A DNA stretch of 43,177 nucleotides. Origin: Actinomycetota bacterium. Its GTDB lineage: Bacteria; Actinomycetota; Aquicultoria; Subteraquimicrobiales; UBA9087. The stretch is from assembly GCA_030019215.1 (NCBI GenBank), contig JASEEZ010000016.1, forward strand, positions 1-43,177, read 5' to 3'. A program made the translations under genes and the position numbers. Positions 16,014 through 23,205 of this stretch are shown piece by piece. Numbering within the stretch: the first letter of the stretch is position 1; every line of letters starts with the position of its first letter. A model generated the notes under the pieces. It was not told where the DNA came from. It saw nothing but the letters and a program-made list of their open reading frames with translations, and searched no databases.

Positions 16014-16063
16014 GAGCCCTCTCTTAGTTTAGTATTAGGTTTTTAGTATTAAGTTGAGGGCTC
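16014..16063. repeat. Inverted repeat with stutter words before a winged-helix gene
   Basis: GAGCCCTC (16014-16021) and GAGGGCTC (16056-16063) form a perfect 8-bp stem. The loop holds repeated TTAGTATTAG-like words. The right arm overlaps the apparent start of the next gene, so the insertion may have replaced its 5' end. It lacks a following T-run and is not a standard terminator. Confidence 0.55.
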
Positions 16064-16344
16064 TCCTTCCAAAAAGAAAGATTTTAAAGATAGTTGAAGA
16101 AAAAGGTGGAGAGTCTCACGAAGTTACAATAGCAGACGAGATAGGCCTGCGCTTTGATTATGCCAGGGTCATCAAAAGGTCTATGGGCACAAGGGATTAT
16201 ATCGATGTATTTAGGTCGGGAAGGGGTAGGATTGCAGATAAAGGATGGCGGGTTTTAGGTAAAAGTTCTCCTACTCTTTACGGCACAGATTCAATACCTA
16301 ACGAAACACCGGGAGAGAGGTTTAAAAGGTGTATGTCAAGATGA
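16054..16344 (+). CDS. Winged-helix protein with uncertain start
   Basis: Residues 7-70 form a winged helix-turn-helix like the protein at 14593 (KILKIVEEKGGESHEVTIAD, DYARVIKRSMGTRDYIDVFR, GRGRIADKGWRVLG). The shared C-terminal peptide is TPGERFKRCMSR. The only nearby start is the TTG at 16054, which has no ribosome site and lies in an inverted repeat. The native start has probably been lost or replaced. The stop overlaps the next ATG as ATGA, so translation coupling to the PH-like gene is likely if it is expressed. Confidence 0.62.
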   Translation: MRALLPKRKILKIVEEKGGESHEVTIADEIGLRFDYARVIKRSMGTRDYIDVFRSGRGRIADKGWRVLGKSSPTLYGTDSIPNETPGERFKRCMSR

Positions 16345-16760
16345 AAGAAGGGCAAGGCCGATTTAACTTAGAAAAAGATAGTAAGATTAGAAGCGGATTA
16401 GATATAGTGAGGGAGCTAAAATTGCCTCCAGAGATTGAAGGAGAGAAGGTTCTTGTACATGGACAGGCAGCCTATGATGCAGGTAGTATTTCAAGGTCAA
16501 GCTGGAGGATGGGTTTTTTATATCTAACTGCTACCAGATTAATTTTCACTCAGGGAGAAAATAGACTATTTGATATTCCTCTTGATTCATTGAATGGGCT
16601 TCAAATAGTTAGCAGAAACTGGGTTCCCGGCAAGTTGGTTCAACAGCTTCGTCTGATTAAAGAGTTGGATGGGGAAAAGAGTATTTTTTATCTTTCGGTA
16701 AAAGAGCCGCAAGAATGGATGAAAACTATAGAAACAGCCAAAAAGGAGAATTTAAAGTGA
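16341..16760 (+). CDS. PH/GRAM-like domain protein
   Basis: The 139-residue protein carries one small beta-rich domain: GEKVLVHGQAAYDAGSISRS, WRMGFLYLTATRLIFTQG, then FDIPLDSLNGLQIVS. The same pattern (W-x-x-G-x-x-YLT-x-x-RL followed by FEIPL) recurs in the proteins at 24694 (twice) and 27688. It resembles bacterial PH/GRAM domains, which bind lipids or proteins. The ATG at 16341 overlaps the previous stop as ATGA. The next gene's GTG overlaps this stop as GTGA, giving a tightly coupled trio. Confidence 0.72.
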   Translation: MKEGQGRFNLEKDSKIRSGLDIVRELKLPPEIEGEKVLVHGQAAYDAGSISRSSWRMGFLYLTATRLIFTQGENRLFDIPLDSLNGLQIVSRNWVPGKLVQQLRLIKELDGEKSIFYLSVKEPQEWMKTIETAKKENLK

Positions 16761-19021
16761 ATTCTGAGGAGAAGATTACCACCTTCTTTAAAAAAGTAGT
16801 AGAGAGTAAAACTCAGACTGAGTCGCAACATATTGAAGAGGCAAAAGGGGAAACACCCATCGCCGAAAGTAGTTCCGAGGTGCAGTCAAAAGAGGGTAAA
16901 GAAATCATTCTTAGTGACAATATCCCAAGTTTCTTAAGGTGTGAGAGTTTGCGATTGGTAATTTTTGGCGGAAAAGGTGGAGCTGGAAAGACAACTTCAT
17001 CTACAGCCACCGCCATGTATCTAGCTCAACTTCATCCGGACAAGAGAATTCTAGTTGTCTCTAGCGATCCAGCTCATTCGTTAGGAGACAGCTTTGATTG
17101 TCCTATAGATAGTTCTGTTACACCTGTGGAAGGAGTGGACAACCTTTGGGCTATAGAGATGGATTCGGTAATTCTCCTTCAAAAATTTAAGAAGAAATAT
17201 AAGTTTGCTCTAGAGAACTTATGCAACATGGCTTACTATACAGACCAAATAGATATAAGAGACTTCCTTGGCTTCAAGCTACCGGGTATGGAAGAGATGA
17301 TGATACTGCTTGAGATTGTGAACTTGCTCAAGTTTGGCATATTTAGACCTTGTGAATATGATTTGGTAATTTGGGATACTGCACCTACTGGGCATACCCT
17401 TAGACTGTTAGCTCTGCCCAACAAGGTGCTCAAATGGATTGAACTTTTCAACTCTTCATTTTGCAGATACAAAGGCGTATCTGTAGGAGTTGCCGCGTTG
17501 GGATTTAACATTCCTGGACGTAAAGCTCCTAAAGGAAACGTCCACAAGTTTCTGGATACATTGTCAAAAAATTTGCAAAAAATAACAACTGTTCTTAGAA
17601 ATTCACAGGAATGTGAATTCATCTCGGTTACCATTCCAGAGGCACTGAGCATATTAGAAACAGAAAGGCTTCTCCTTGCCCTAAAACAAGAAGGTATTCC
17701 CGTAAGAAATATCATTGTAAATCGGGTTCAAGATGAGAAGCAGTGTGTCTTCTGTTCAACTAGAAGAGAGAGACAAAAAAACCATCTTACAGAAATCGAT
17801 GAAAAATTTGCTTCTTACAACCTCGTTAGGGTGCCAATGTTTCCTTATGAAGTGCGGAGAAAAGAAGCTCTATTGAAGTACGCTAAGATTTTGATTGGGG
17901 ATGAGTATGAGTATGAGTATTCATCAAATCAGCTCGTTGAGGCTTTAGTAGAAGCAGAATCATCGGCTCCTGGTGTAATGTCAGAAATCCTGGGTAAGGA
18001 TTTGCAGTTCATTATCTTTGGAGGCAAGGGCGGAGTAGGGAAAACTACGGTTTCTGCAGCTACGGCTCTGTCCATTGCCAGGCATAATCCTGATAAAAGA
18101 ATACTGGTTTTTTCCACTGACCCTGCTCACTCCTTAGCAGATAGTTTTGCCTGTCCAATAGGAGATGCCATAACTTCCATAAATAGTGAAGGCAACCTCT
18201 ATGCCTTAGAGATAGATGGAACGAGATTATATGAAGATTTTAGGAAAGAATATAAGGTAAACATAGAAGATGCCTTTAACAAATGGCAAGGTAGTAATAT
18301 CGTAGGTGGTAGAAAATGGAAATTGGATTTTGATCGGCAGATCATGGTGGGGTTTGTTGATACCTATCCACCAGGGCTAGAAGAGGTGCTTGCCTTAGAA
18401 CAAATTATGGGTTTTGTCGATAGGAAGAAATACGACATATATATTTTTGACACCGCTCCCACAGGTCACTTAATCGAACTTCTGAAGTTCCCGGAGCTAG
18501 TAAGGGAATGGTTAAGAGTTACTTATAGGGCGATTTTGAAGTATCACAGAGATGTTCTCCCTGTAGATAATGTGGAAATTATAAGTAAGAAGATATTGAA
18601 TTCGCAAACAACAGTGCAGAAAATGCGAGAGGTCCTTACTGACCCTCAAAAAAGCGAGTTTGTTGCGGTAACCATCCCTGAAGCAATGAGCCTACTTGAA
18701 ACAGAGGATCTCCTTTCTAGCATACAGGATCTTGGCATCCCATGCAGCCATGTCATTATCAATATGGTAATGCCCCCTACAAAGTGCGATTTTTGTTCAG
18801 CTAAGAGAGGCGAGCAGATTCGCTATATCAAAGAGGTAGTCAGCAAAAAGGAGTACGCTGGATGTGTTGTAACAAAAATACCATTATTTCCCCATGAAAT
18901 TAGGGGAATAGATAATCTTACAAAACTTTCGGAGATTATGTATGGGAAGGCGCGAATAAACGCAAAACAATTTGCAAATATTCGCCATAATTCGCGTTTG
19001 GGGGTGAGAAAGCGTGGGTAA
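16757..19021 (+). CDS. Double-headed ArsA/Get3-type ATPase 2
   Basis: This 754-residue paralogue of the ATPase at 12562 adds an N-terminal extension of about 65 acidic residues. Half 1 has P-loop FGGKGGAGKTT near 71, SSDPAHSLGDSF, DTAPTGHTLRLL and CVFC near 329. Half 2 has FGGKGGVGKTT near 421, STDPAHSLADSF, DTAPTGHLIELL and CDFC near 676. The GTG at 16757 is chosen for its GTGA overlap with the preceding stop and AGGAG nine bases upstream. The C-terminal residues after about 735 (NAKQFANIRHNSRLG) are encoded by stutter-word DNA (ATTCGC words, 18953-19003), so the tail is likely foreign. A role in guiding hydrophobic gas vesicle proteins is inferred. Confidence 0.88.
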   Translation: MNSEEKITTFFKKVVESKTQTESQHIEEAKGETPIAESSSEVQSKEGKEIILSDNIPSFLRCESLRLVIFGGKGGAGKTTSSTATAMYLAQLHPDKRILVVSSDPAHSLGDSFDCPIDSSVTPVEGVDNLWAIEMDSVILLQKFKKKYKFALENLCNMAYYTDQIDIRDFLGFKLPGMEEMMILLEIVNLLKFGIFRPCEYDLVIWDTAPTGHTLRLLALPNKVLKWIELFNSSFCRYKGVSVGVAALGFNIPGRKAPKGNVHKFLDTLSKNLQKITTVLRNSQECEFISVTIPEALSILETERLLLALKQEGIPVRNIIVNRVQDEKQCVFCSTRRERQKNHLTEIDEKFASYNLVRVPMFPYEVRRKEALLKYAKILIGDEYEYEYSSNQLVEALVEAESSAPGVMSEILGKDLQFIIFGGKGGVGKTTVSAATALSIARHNPDKRILVFSTDPAHSLADSFACPIGDAITSINSEGNLYALEIDGTRLYEDFRKEYKVNIEDAFNKWQGSNIVGGRKWKLDFDRQIMVGFVDTYPPGLEEVLALEQIMGFVDRKKYDIYIFDTAPTGHLIELLKFPELVREWLRVTYRAILKYHRDVLPVDNVEIISKKILNSQTTVQKMREVLTDPQKSEFVAVTIPEAMSLLETEDLLSSIQDLGIPCSHVIINMVMPPTKCDFCSAKRGEQIRYIKEVVSKKEYAGCVVTKIPLFPHEIRGIDNLTKLSEIMYGKARINAKQFANIRHNSRLGVRKRG

Positions 19022-19418
19022 AAGAAGACAGAATACTCTAGTTAGTGAAATAATCCCTCTGGTTAGTAAGATAACACCCTGCGCAAGTCAAATACCCCCT
19101 ATTACCATATGTAGATTTTGGGGAATAATGCCTAGCTGGCGATGGGGAGAAGCAGTAGTGCCAGCGACTCGAAGGAGAGAAATACGTCCCATAGATGTAG
19201 GACTAAGAGGTATCTTTACTTGGCCAAAGATATTGGCAGAAACCGTTTTGGAACAGGTCAAGAAGCAAGCTGAGTATGAATCTGATGTTGAATCTGGGCT
19301 TAAGAAAAAGCTTCTAGAGGTTAAAATGCGCTACGAGAGTGGTGAAATAAGCGAGAAGGAATATAAAAAGAAAGAAGCAGAGCTTAGGAAAAAATTAGAA
19401 ACCCTCAAGAAAAGGTGA
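19014..19418 (+). CDS. GvpG-like protein with unusual N-terminus
   Basis: Residues 65-134 match GvpG: a hydrophobic segment with Pro/Trp (GLRGIFTWPKILAETVLEQV), then LLEVKMRYESGEISEKEYKK and a Lys/Glu tail. The first 60 residues (SEIIPLVSKITPCASQIPPI, then a Trp/Arg stretch) are unlike GvpG and may be an extension or mis-started. GGGGGTGAG precedes the GTG at 19014, which overlaps the ArsA stop by eight bases. It is the second GvpG-type protein in the window. Confidence 0.7.
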   Translation: MGKRRQNTLVSEIIPLVSKITPCASQIPPITICRFWGIMPSWRWGEAVVPATRRREIRPIDVGLRGIFTWPKILAETVLEQVKKQAEYESDVESGLKKKLLEVKMRYESGEISEKEYKKKEAELRKKLETLKKR

Positions 19419-19507
19419 GTGGTGATTATGGAATATAAGACTACCATTCAACCAATAACCATTTAACCAATTACCAATAACTTATTACCATTTAACCAAT
19501 AACTGAG
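19416..19507 (+). repeat. Stutter-word element, family 3, short form with ORF remnant
   Basis: It begins GTGAGTGGTGATTATGGAAT, matching the left part at 21217. ACCAATAACCATTTAACC words fill the middle. It ends AATAACTGAGTG directly before the GAGGAGGAG ribosome site of the next gene. The left part contains the first five codons of an S23-type ORF. Confidence 0.72.
19428..19466 (+). pseudogene. Remnant of the start of an S23-type ORF
   Basis: ATGGAATATAAGACT at 19428 equals the first five codons of the decayed ORF at 21229 (MEYKT), including the upstream bases. It then jumps straight into the right-hand repeat words and stops. This is what an internal deletion of an S23-carrying element would leave. 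Confidence 0.5.
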
Positions 19508-19520
19508 TGAGGAGGAGAAT

Positions 19521-20735
19521 ATGGGAGTAAGTGGCAGTGAGCTAAAAGCCTTAAACATAGTTCAGGAGGAAGGTGGAGAGACCAACACCCAAGTAGTAAG
19601 TCGCAAAATGGGAATAGATACTAATTACGCTCGTCTTCTGTGTACCTCTCTGGCCCGAGCGGACTATCTTGATTATTTGGCTTCAGGAAAATTTAAGATA
19701 ACACTGAAAGGAAAAAGTGTCTTAGAGAGGACCTCTCCTCCAGAAGCTAACCAGGAAAAGAACAAAAGAGTTACTAAGAAGAGGGCTCCAACTGAGTGGG
19801 TATTAAAATCACCTCCGAAAGAAGGGGAAAGAAAGTCAGATTGGAACCCCTACCGGATAAAGCAAGAGGGATACCAAACAAGGCAGGAGGAAGAGGGATG
19901 GATTTGGCAACCAGTTGAAATGGGTAAGTCCTATGGCAGAGGTGGAATAAGAAAAACCGGTCAAATACTAACAGATGAGATATATCCCTGCGGCTTTTGC
20001 AAGGGCGAAGGGGAAAAACCAAAGGGAGCAAAATGTTCGGTGTGCAGAGGCAAAGGAGAAGTTTCCGTTGAACCACCGGCAGTAATATGTGCTTTTTGTA
20101 AGGGAAGAGGGGAGGAACGTCCCAGAACCAATGTGACTTGTACTGTATGTAGAGGCAAAGGCGTGGTCAGTATCCAAGAGCCAATTGAGATTTGCTCTCA
20201 TTGTCGAGGAACTGGAGCTGAGCCCACTAATAAACTTCCTTGTATTGTCTGCCGAGGCAAGGGAGTGGTTACTACTAAACCTAAGGTTGAAGAAGCGGAG
20301 CATTTTGCCCCCTTTACATCAACCAAAATAACAGTCCAATCGGAACAGAAGAAAGTTGCTGAAGAGAGAAGGCCAAAACCTGGGGGTGGTGTGACTGGTA
20401 GCGAACTAGAAGTCCTCGAAGTTTTTAAGGAAGCTGAAGAAACTGAAAAGTCTCTGAATGTAAGCGATTACACAGGAATGTCCCCAGGTTATGTGAGTAT
20501 GTTAATTTCCTGTTTAGTGAAGAAAGGTTTCTTAATACCCACTGGCTCCAGACAATACCGACTTACTAATGAAGCAAAAGAACTATTGAAAAAAAAGAGT
20601 GTGAGCAGTGAAAGCAAAGAGGCTTCAGAGACCTTTGAGGATAAATCGGAGGAAGTTTTGACAAAGGAGGATTTTCCAATAGAGAGGGGAAAAGACGAAG
20701 GATTAGAGTGGAGGCCGCTTAATTTAAAATTTTAG
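19521..20735 (+). CDS. Winged helix - DnaJ-type zinc finger - winged helix fusion
   Basis: Residues 1-75 form a winged helix nearly identical to the protein at 3950. About 155-252 hold six CxxCxGxG motifs (CGFCKGEG, CSVCRGKG, CAFCKGRG, CTVCRGKG, CSHCRGTG, CIVCRGKG), the zinc-binding repeat of DnaJ. About 290-355 form a second winged helix (YTGMSPGYVSMLISCLVKKG, YRLTNEAKELL). DnaJ needs four such motifs, and here there are six with no J-domain. The zinc domain could bind unfolded Gvp proteins while the winged helices recruit partners. The ATG has GAGGAGGAG upstream. A charged linker lies at about 76-150. Confidence 0.88.
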   Translation: MGVSGSELKALNIVQEEGGETNTQVVSRKMGIDTNYARLLCTSLARADYLDYLASGKFKITLKGKSVLERTSPPEANQEKNKRVTKKRAPTEWVLKSPPKEGERKSDWNPYRIKQEGYQTRQEEEGWIWQPVEMGKSYGRGGIRKTGQILTDEIYPCGFCKGEGEKPKGAKCSVCRGKGEVSVEPPAVICAFCKGRGEERPRTNVTCTVCRGKGVVSIQEPIEICSHCRGTGAEPTNKLPCIVCRGKGVVTTKPKVEEAEHFAPFTSTKITVQSEQKKVAEERRPKPGGGVTGSELEVLEVFKEAEETEKSLNVSDYTGMSPGYVSMLISCLVKKGFLIPTGSRQYRLTNEAKELLKKKSVSSESKEASETFEDKSEEVLTKEDFPIERGKDEGLEWRPLNLKF

Positions 20736-20771
20736 TTCAGAGTAGAGACGTGGTAATCAAAAGGAGGAACA

Positions 20772-21212
20772 ATGGCTAGAAGACCTAGAAAGAGAAAACC
20801 CAGAAAAAGAAGGAGAATTGATCCCCAAGAGCTTAAAAAAATTATGGGAGAGACGGTATCAGTTAAATGTGCTTTTTGCGATGGAAAGGGGAAAGATCCT
20901 TTTGGGCTTCTCTCAACACTCTCTGATTGCCAGGTATGTTTAGGTGCAGGCAAAGTTAAGGTTAGAAAACCTGTAACAAAGTGTGCTTTTTGTGAGGGGA
21001 CAGGAATCCAGCCCTATACTACCAGTAGGCTTCACTGCTCAGCATGTGGTGGTAAGGGCTCTGTCACGGTTATCGAGCCAGCAATGGACTGTCCTACTTG
21101 TGGAGGAACTGGAGTGTACCCTCGCCGACCTCATCCAATGCCCTGTCATACCTGCAAAGGTCAAGGCGTCGTACCCAAGAGACAATTGGTAATTGGTGAG
21201 GGTAACTGGTAA
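20772..21212 (+). CDS. DnaJ-type CXXCXGXG zinc-finger protein without J-domain
   Basis: The 146-residue protein has a basic N-terminus (RRPRKRKPRKRRRIDP). Six CxxCxGxG-type motifs follow (CAFCDGKG, CQVCLGAG, CAFCEGTG, CSACGGKG, CPTCGGTG, CHTCKGQG). In DnaJ this region binds zinc and substrate. There is no HPD J-domain; the only visible HPD in the window is in the GvpF fusion at 8131. AAAGGAGG precedes the ATG. The C-terminal LVIGEGNW is encoded by the onset of stutter words, so the native end may be slightly earlier. Confidence 0.85.
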   Translation: MARRPRKRKPRKRRRIDPQELKKIMGETVSVKCAFCDGKGKDPFGLLSTLSDCQVCLGAGKVKVRKPVTKCAFCEGTGIQPYTTSRLHCSACGGKGSVTVIEPAMDCPTCGGTGVYPRRPHPMPCHTCKGQGVVPKRQLVIGEGNW

Positions 21213-21228
21213 GTAGTGAGTGGGGATT

Positions 21229-21318
21229 ATGGAATATAAGACTTTCGAGGATTTAGAAGATGAAGGCAGAAGACAGAAAACAGAGGATAGAAAACAGAGG
21301 ATAGAAAACAGAGGATAG
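21229..21318 (+). pseudogene. Truncated S23-type four-helix-bundle gene start
   Basis: The reading frame from ATG 21229 gives MEYKTFEDLEDEGRRQK. The MEYKTFEDLE part has the look of the S23-family N-terminus (compare NFEKLNVYQKAL at 11485 and DFERLEVYKLAL at 24135). After ten codons it runs into ACAGAGGATAG repeats and stops. GAGTGGGGATT precedes it as a ribosome-site-like sequence. It is read as a decayed element ORF. Confidence 0.55.
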
Positions 21319-21392
21319 AAAACAGAGGATAGAAAACAGAGGATAGAAAACAGAGGATAGAAAACAGAGGATAGAAAACAGAGGATAGAAAA
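21278..21392 (+). repeat. 14-bp tandem repeat, about eight copies
   Basis: AGAAAACAGAGGAT is repeated head to tail about eight times with almost no change, ending in AGAAAACAGACTTT. There are no spacers, so it is not a CRISPR. It resembles an expanded stutter word. Confidence 0.85.
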
Positions 21393-21709
21393 CAGACTTT
21401 AACGAGGGACGAGAAATGAGGGACGAAGGACGAAAAGTAAAATCGTCCTAGCGAAGCGGTCGTACATCGTCCTTCGTAAACTGGCTTCTGAAGTCTGACT
21501 TCTGAGCCCATTTACCAATAACCATTTAACCAATTTTGTGATTGGTAACTGGTGACTCGTAATTGGTGAGTGGTGATTAGTTAAAGGATCGAATAAGAAG
21601 TAAACAATTTGAGTTGTTTCATTTAACCATTTACCAATAACCATTTACCATTTAACCAATAACTAATTACCAATAACCATTTAACCAATAACTGAGTGGG
21701 GAGGAGAAG

Positions 21710-22063
21710 ATGGCTTTAGAGGCAACAAGAGATGCTGCCGGCACCTTAGCTGATGTAATAGATCGAATCTTGGATAAGGGGCTGGTGATTAATGCCGATA
21801 TTGCTGTATCCGTTGCTGGTGTAGAGCTACTTGGCATAAAAATAAGAGCAGCCCTAGCATCCTTTGAGACTGCGGCAAAATATGGTTTAGAGTTTCCATC
21901 GGGCACTAGTGCGGAAACCGCTGCCTGGGAAGAAGCCCAAGTTGCTAAAGAGAATTGTCCCCAATGCGATAAAAGAGTTTCCGTAGAAGAGCTTGTAAGT
22001 ACCGGCTGTCCCTGGTGCGGGTGGATAAGCGCCAAAGCAAAAGCACTAAAACCTGAGGTATGA
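21710..22063 (+). CDS. GvpA/J/M-family shell protein fused to a zinc ribbon
   Basis: Residues 1-68 are a GvpA-superfamily domain (LADVIDRILDKGLVINADIA, VSVAGVELLGIKIRAALASF, ETAAKYGLEFPSGTS). The INADIAVSV and ASFETAAKYGLEFP details are closer to GvpJ/GvpM minor shell proteins than to GvpA. Residues 82-110 form a zinc ribbon (CPQCDKRVSVEELVSTGCPW, CGW). The extension would extend from the shell and could bind another Gvp protein. GGGGAGGAG precedes the ATG, directly after a stutter block. The same ribbon type ends the protein at 24694. Confidence 0.88.
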   Translation: MALEATRDAAGTLADVIDRILDKGLVINADIAVSVAGVELLGIKIRAALASFETAAKYGLEFPSGTSAETAAWEEAQVAKENCPQCDKRVSVEELVSTGCPWCGWISAKAKALKPEV

Positions 22064-22093
22064 GTTTGGTAACTGTAGGCAGAGGTGAAAATA

Positions 22094-22705
22094 ATGAAAG
22101 AATTGGATAGAAAGAAGAAAGTTGGTCAGGAAAGAAAGATAAAAGAGCTTGAAGAAAAGATAAAGAAATTGGAAGAGGCTAAAGCAAAAGAGAAAAAGGA
22201 AGACCTTGGAGGAGTGGCTGGTGCTATCCTCAAAGGAATAGGTGAAATGACCCCTGGACTAGGTGGTCTAATTAAAGGATTGGAAAAATCAGAAGCTTTT
22301 CAAGAAAGACTAAAAGCCATAAATAAAGAAGTTGATCGTAAATTAAAAGAAGAACCATTGAAGAGAATGGAAGGAAGAACTCCACATATTCGAACTAGTT
22401 TTTCTCATCATCCTTTGGTCAAGGGCAAGCCTTCCTTTAAAGAAAAAGTAGAAAAACCGTCATCGAAACCCAAAGAGCTTTTAGTAGATGTTTTTGATGA
22501 GGGCGACCATTTAAGAATAATTGCTGAATTACCGGGTGTAGAGGAAAAAGATATAAAAGTTGATTTAAAAGGCGACGCCCTTATCATATCTGCTGACACC
22601 CCAAATCGTAAATATCATCAAGCAGTAACTCTACCTTGCTCACCTAAGGGCAAACTAAAGAAGGTGTATAGAAATGGCATCTTAGAAATAAGAATATTAA
22701 AATAA
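22094..22705 (+). CDS. GvpH/Hsp20-family protein
   Basis: The 203-residue protein begins with a charged coiled coil (KIKELEEKIKKLEEAKAKEK). A GvpH-like segment GAILKGIGEMTPGLGGLIKG (about 44-63) follows. An Hsp20 domain (about 130-203) contains LLVDVFDEGDHLRIIAELPG, DIKVDLKGDALIISADT and YRNGILEIRILK. Small heat-shock GvpH proteins keep gas vesicle proteins soluble. It is related to the chimeric protein at 5109, which supports the view that the latter's first 45 residues are foreign. The ATG at 22094 is preferred over the GTG at 22085 because AGAGGTG forms the ribosome site. Confidence 0.87.
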   Translation: MKELDRKKKVGQERKIKELEEKIKKLEEAKAKEKKEDLGGVAGAILKGIGEMTPGLGGLIKGLEKSEAFQERLKAINKEVDRKLKEEPLKRMEGRTPHIRTSFSHHPLVKGKPSFKEKVEKPSSKPKELLVDVFDEGDHLRIIAELPGVEEKDIKVDLKGDALIISADTPNRKYHQAVTLPCSPKGKLKKVYRNGILEIRILK

Positions 22706-22707
22706 TT

Positions 22708-22812
22708 GGTTTACGGTTAACGGTGTACGATTTACGGTAAAAAACTGTAAACGGTAAACAGTAAGGCTGTGGACCGAACGGGTAAACTTTAAACCACGAG
22801 TGAAGCGAGGAG
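22708..22812. repeat. Stutter-word hairpin, family 2, short form (copy a)
   Basis: GGTTTACGGTTAACGGTGTA words are followed by their complement ACTGTAAACGGTAAACAGTA. A shared tail ACCGAACGGGTAAAC and GAAGCGAGGAGA follows. The tail supplies GAGGAG just before the gvpK start. Nearly the same text recurs at 23222, 24540 and 25804. Confidence 0.82.
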
Positions 22813-22818
22813 AGAAAG

Positions 22819-23205
22819 GTGCCCATTGATATCAATGAAGATAATCTGAAGCACGGTGTGTTGGGGCTTGTCCTTGCCCTAGTAGAGATAATAAGAGATG
22901 CTCTTCGCTTACAGGCGCTTAAACGAATGGAGGGCGGAAGTTTAACCGAGGAAGAAGTTGAGAGGTTGGGAAAAGCGCTTATGGATCTTGATACAGCCAT
23001 TGAGGGGATAAAAGAAGAACAGGGAGTCACCGAAGCGGTTCAGTCCGTTAGAGATGGCCTAGATAGTATAGTAGACGATGTTATTGATAAAATCGCCAAT
23101 CCTGAGCGGTGGAGAGAAGAAATGGAAGGCAGCAAGCAGAAGACAGAAAACAGAAAACAGAAAACAGAAAACAGAAAACAGAAAACAGATGACAGACGAC
23201 AGTAA
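22819..23205 (+). CDS. gvpK: Gas vesicle protein GvpK with a repeat-encoded tail
   Basis: GvpK is a conserved accessory protein of vesicle assembly. Residues 1-100 match the family: NLKHGVLGLVLALVEIIRDA, LRLQALKRMEGGSLTEEEVE, RLGKALMDLDTAIEGIKEEQ. From about residue 106 the protein reads KQKTENRKQKTENRKQKTDD, the translation of ACAGAAAACAGA stutter words. The native stop has thus been overrun by a repeat, adding about 23 basic residues. The GTG start at 22819 follows GCGAGGAGAG supplied by the preceding stutter element. Confidence 0.93.
   Translation: MPIDINEDNLKHGVLGLVLALVEIIRDALRLQALKRMEGGSLTEEEVERLGKALMDLDTAIEGIKEEQGVTEAVQSVRDGLDSIVDDVIDKIANPERWREEMEGSKQKTENRKQKTENRKQKTDDRRQ

Larger units (their letters stand above)
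21213..21702. repeat. 490-bp intergenic block of mixed stutter-word repeats
   Basis: No intact gene is seen. In order it holds the following. GGTAATTGGTGAGGGTAACT-type words run in from 21185. A truncated S23 ORF start lies at 21229, followed by a 14-bp tandem array (21278-21392). GGACGAAGGACGA words with a CGTCC counterpart follow (about 21405-21478), then TCTGAAGTCTGACTTCTGA. Last come ACCAATAACCATTTAACC words in both orientations (about 21510-21700). The block ends TAACTGAGTG just before the GGGAGGAG of the next gene. At least four word families are nested here. Confidence 0.85.

Noticed and set aside
16014-16063. Intrinsic terminator before the winged-helix gene at 16054
   Set aside because: The loop is 34 bases and there is no T-run after the stem; it fits the stutter-repeat pattern better.
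12562-19021. Arsenic resistance operon based on ArsA-like proteins
   Set aside because: No arsR, arsB, acr3, arsC or arsD is nearby, and the CxxC motifs resemble Get3. Gas vesicle genes surround them.
21278-21392. Regular 14-bp repeats that could suggest a CRISPR array
   Set aside because: The copies are directly adjacent with no unique spacers, the unit is too short, and no cas gene is present.
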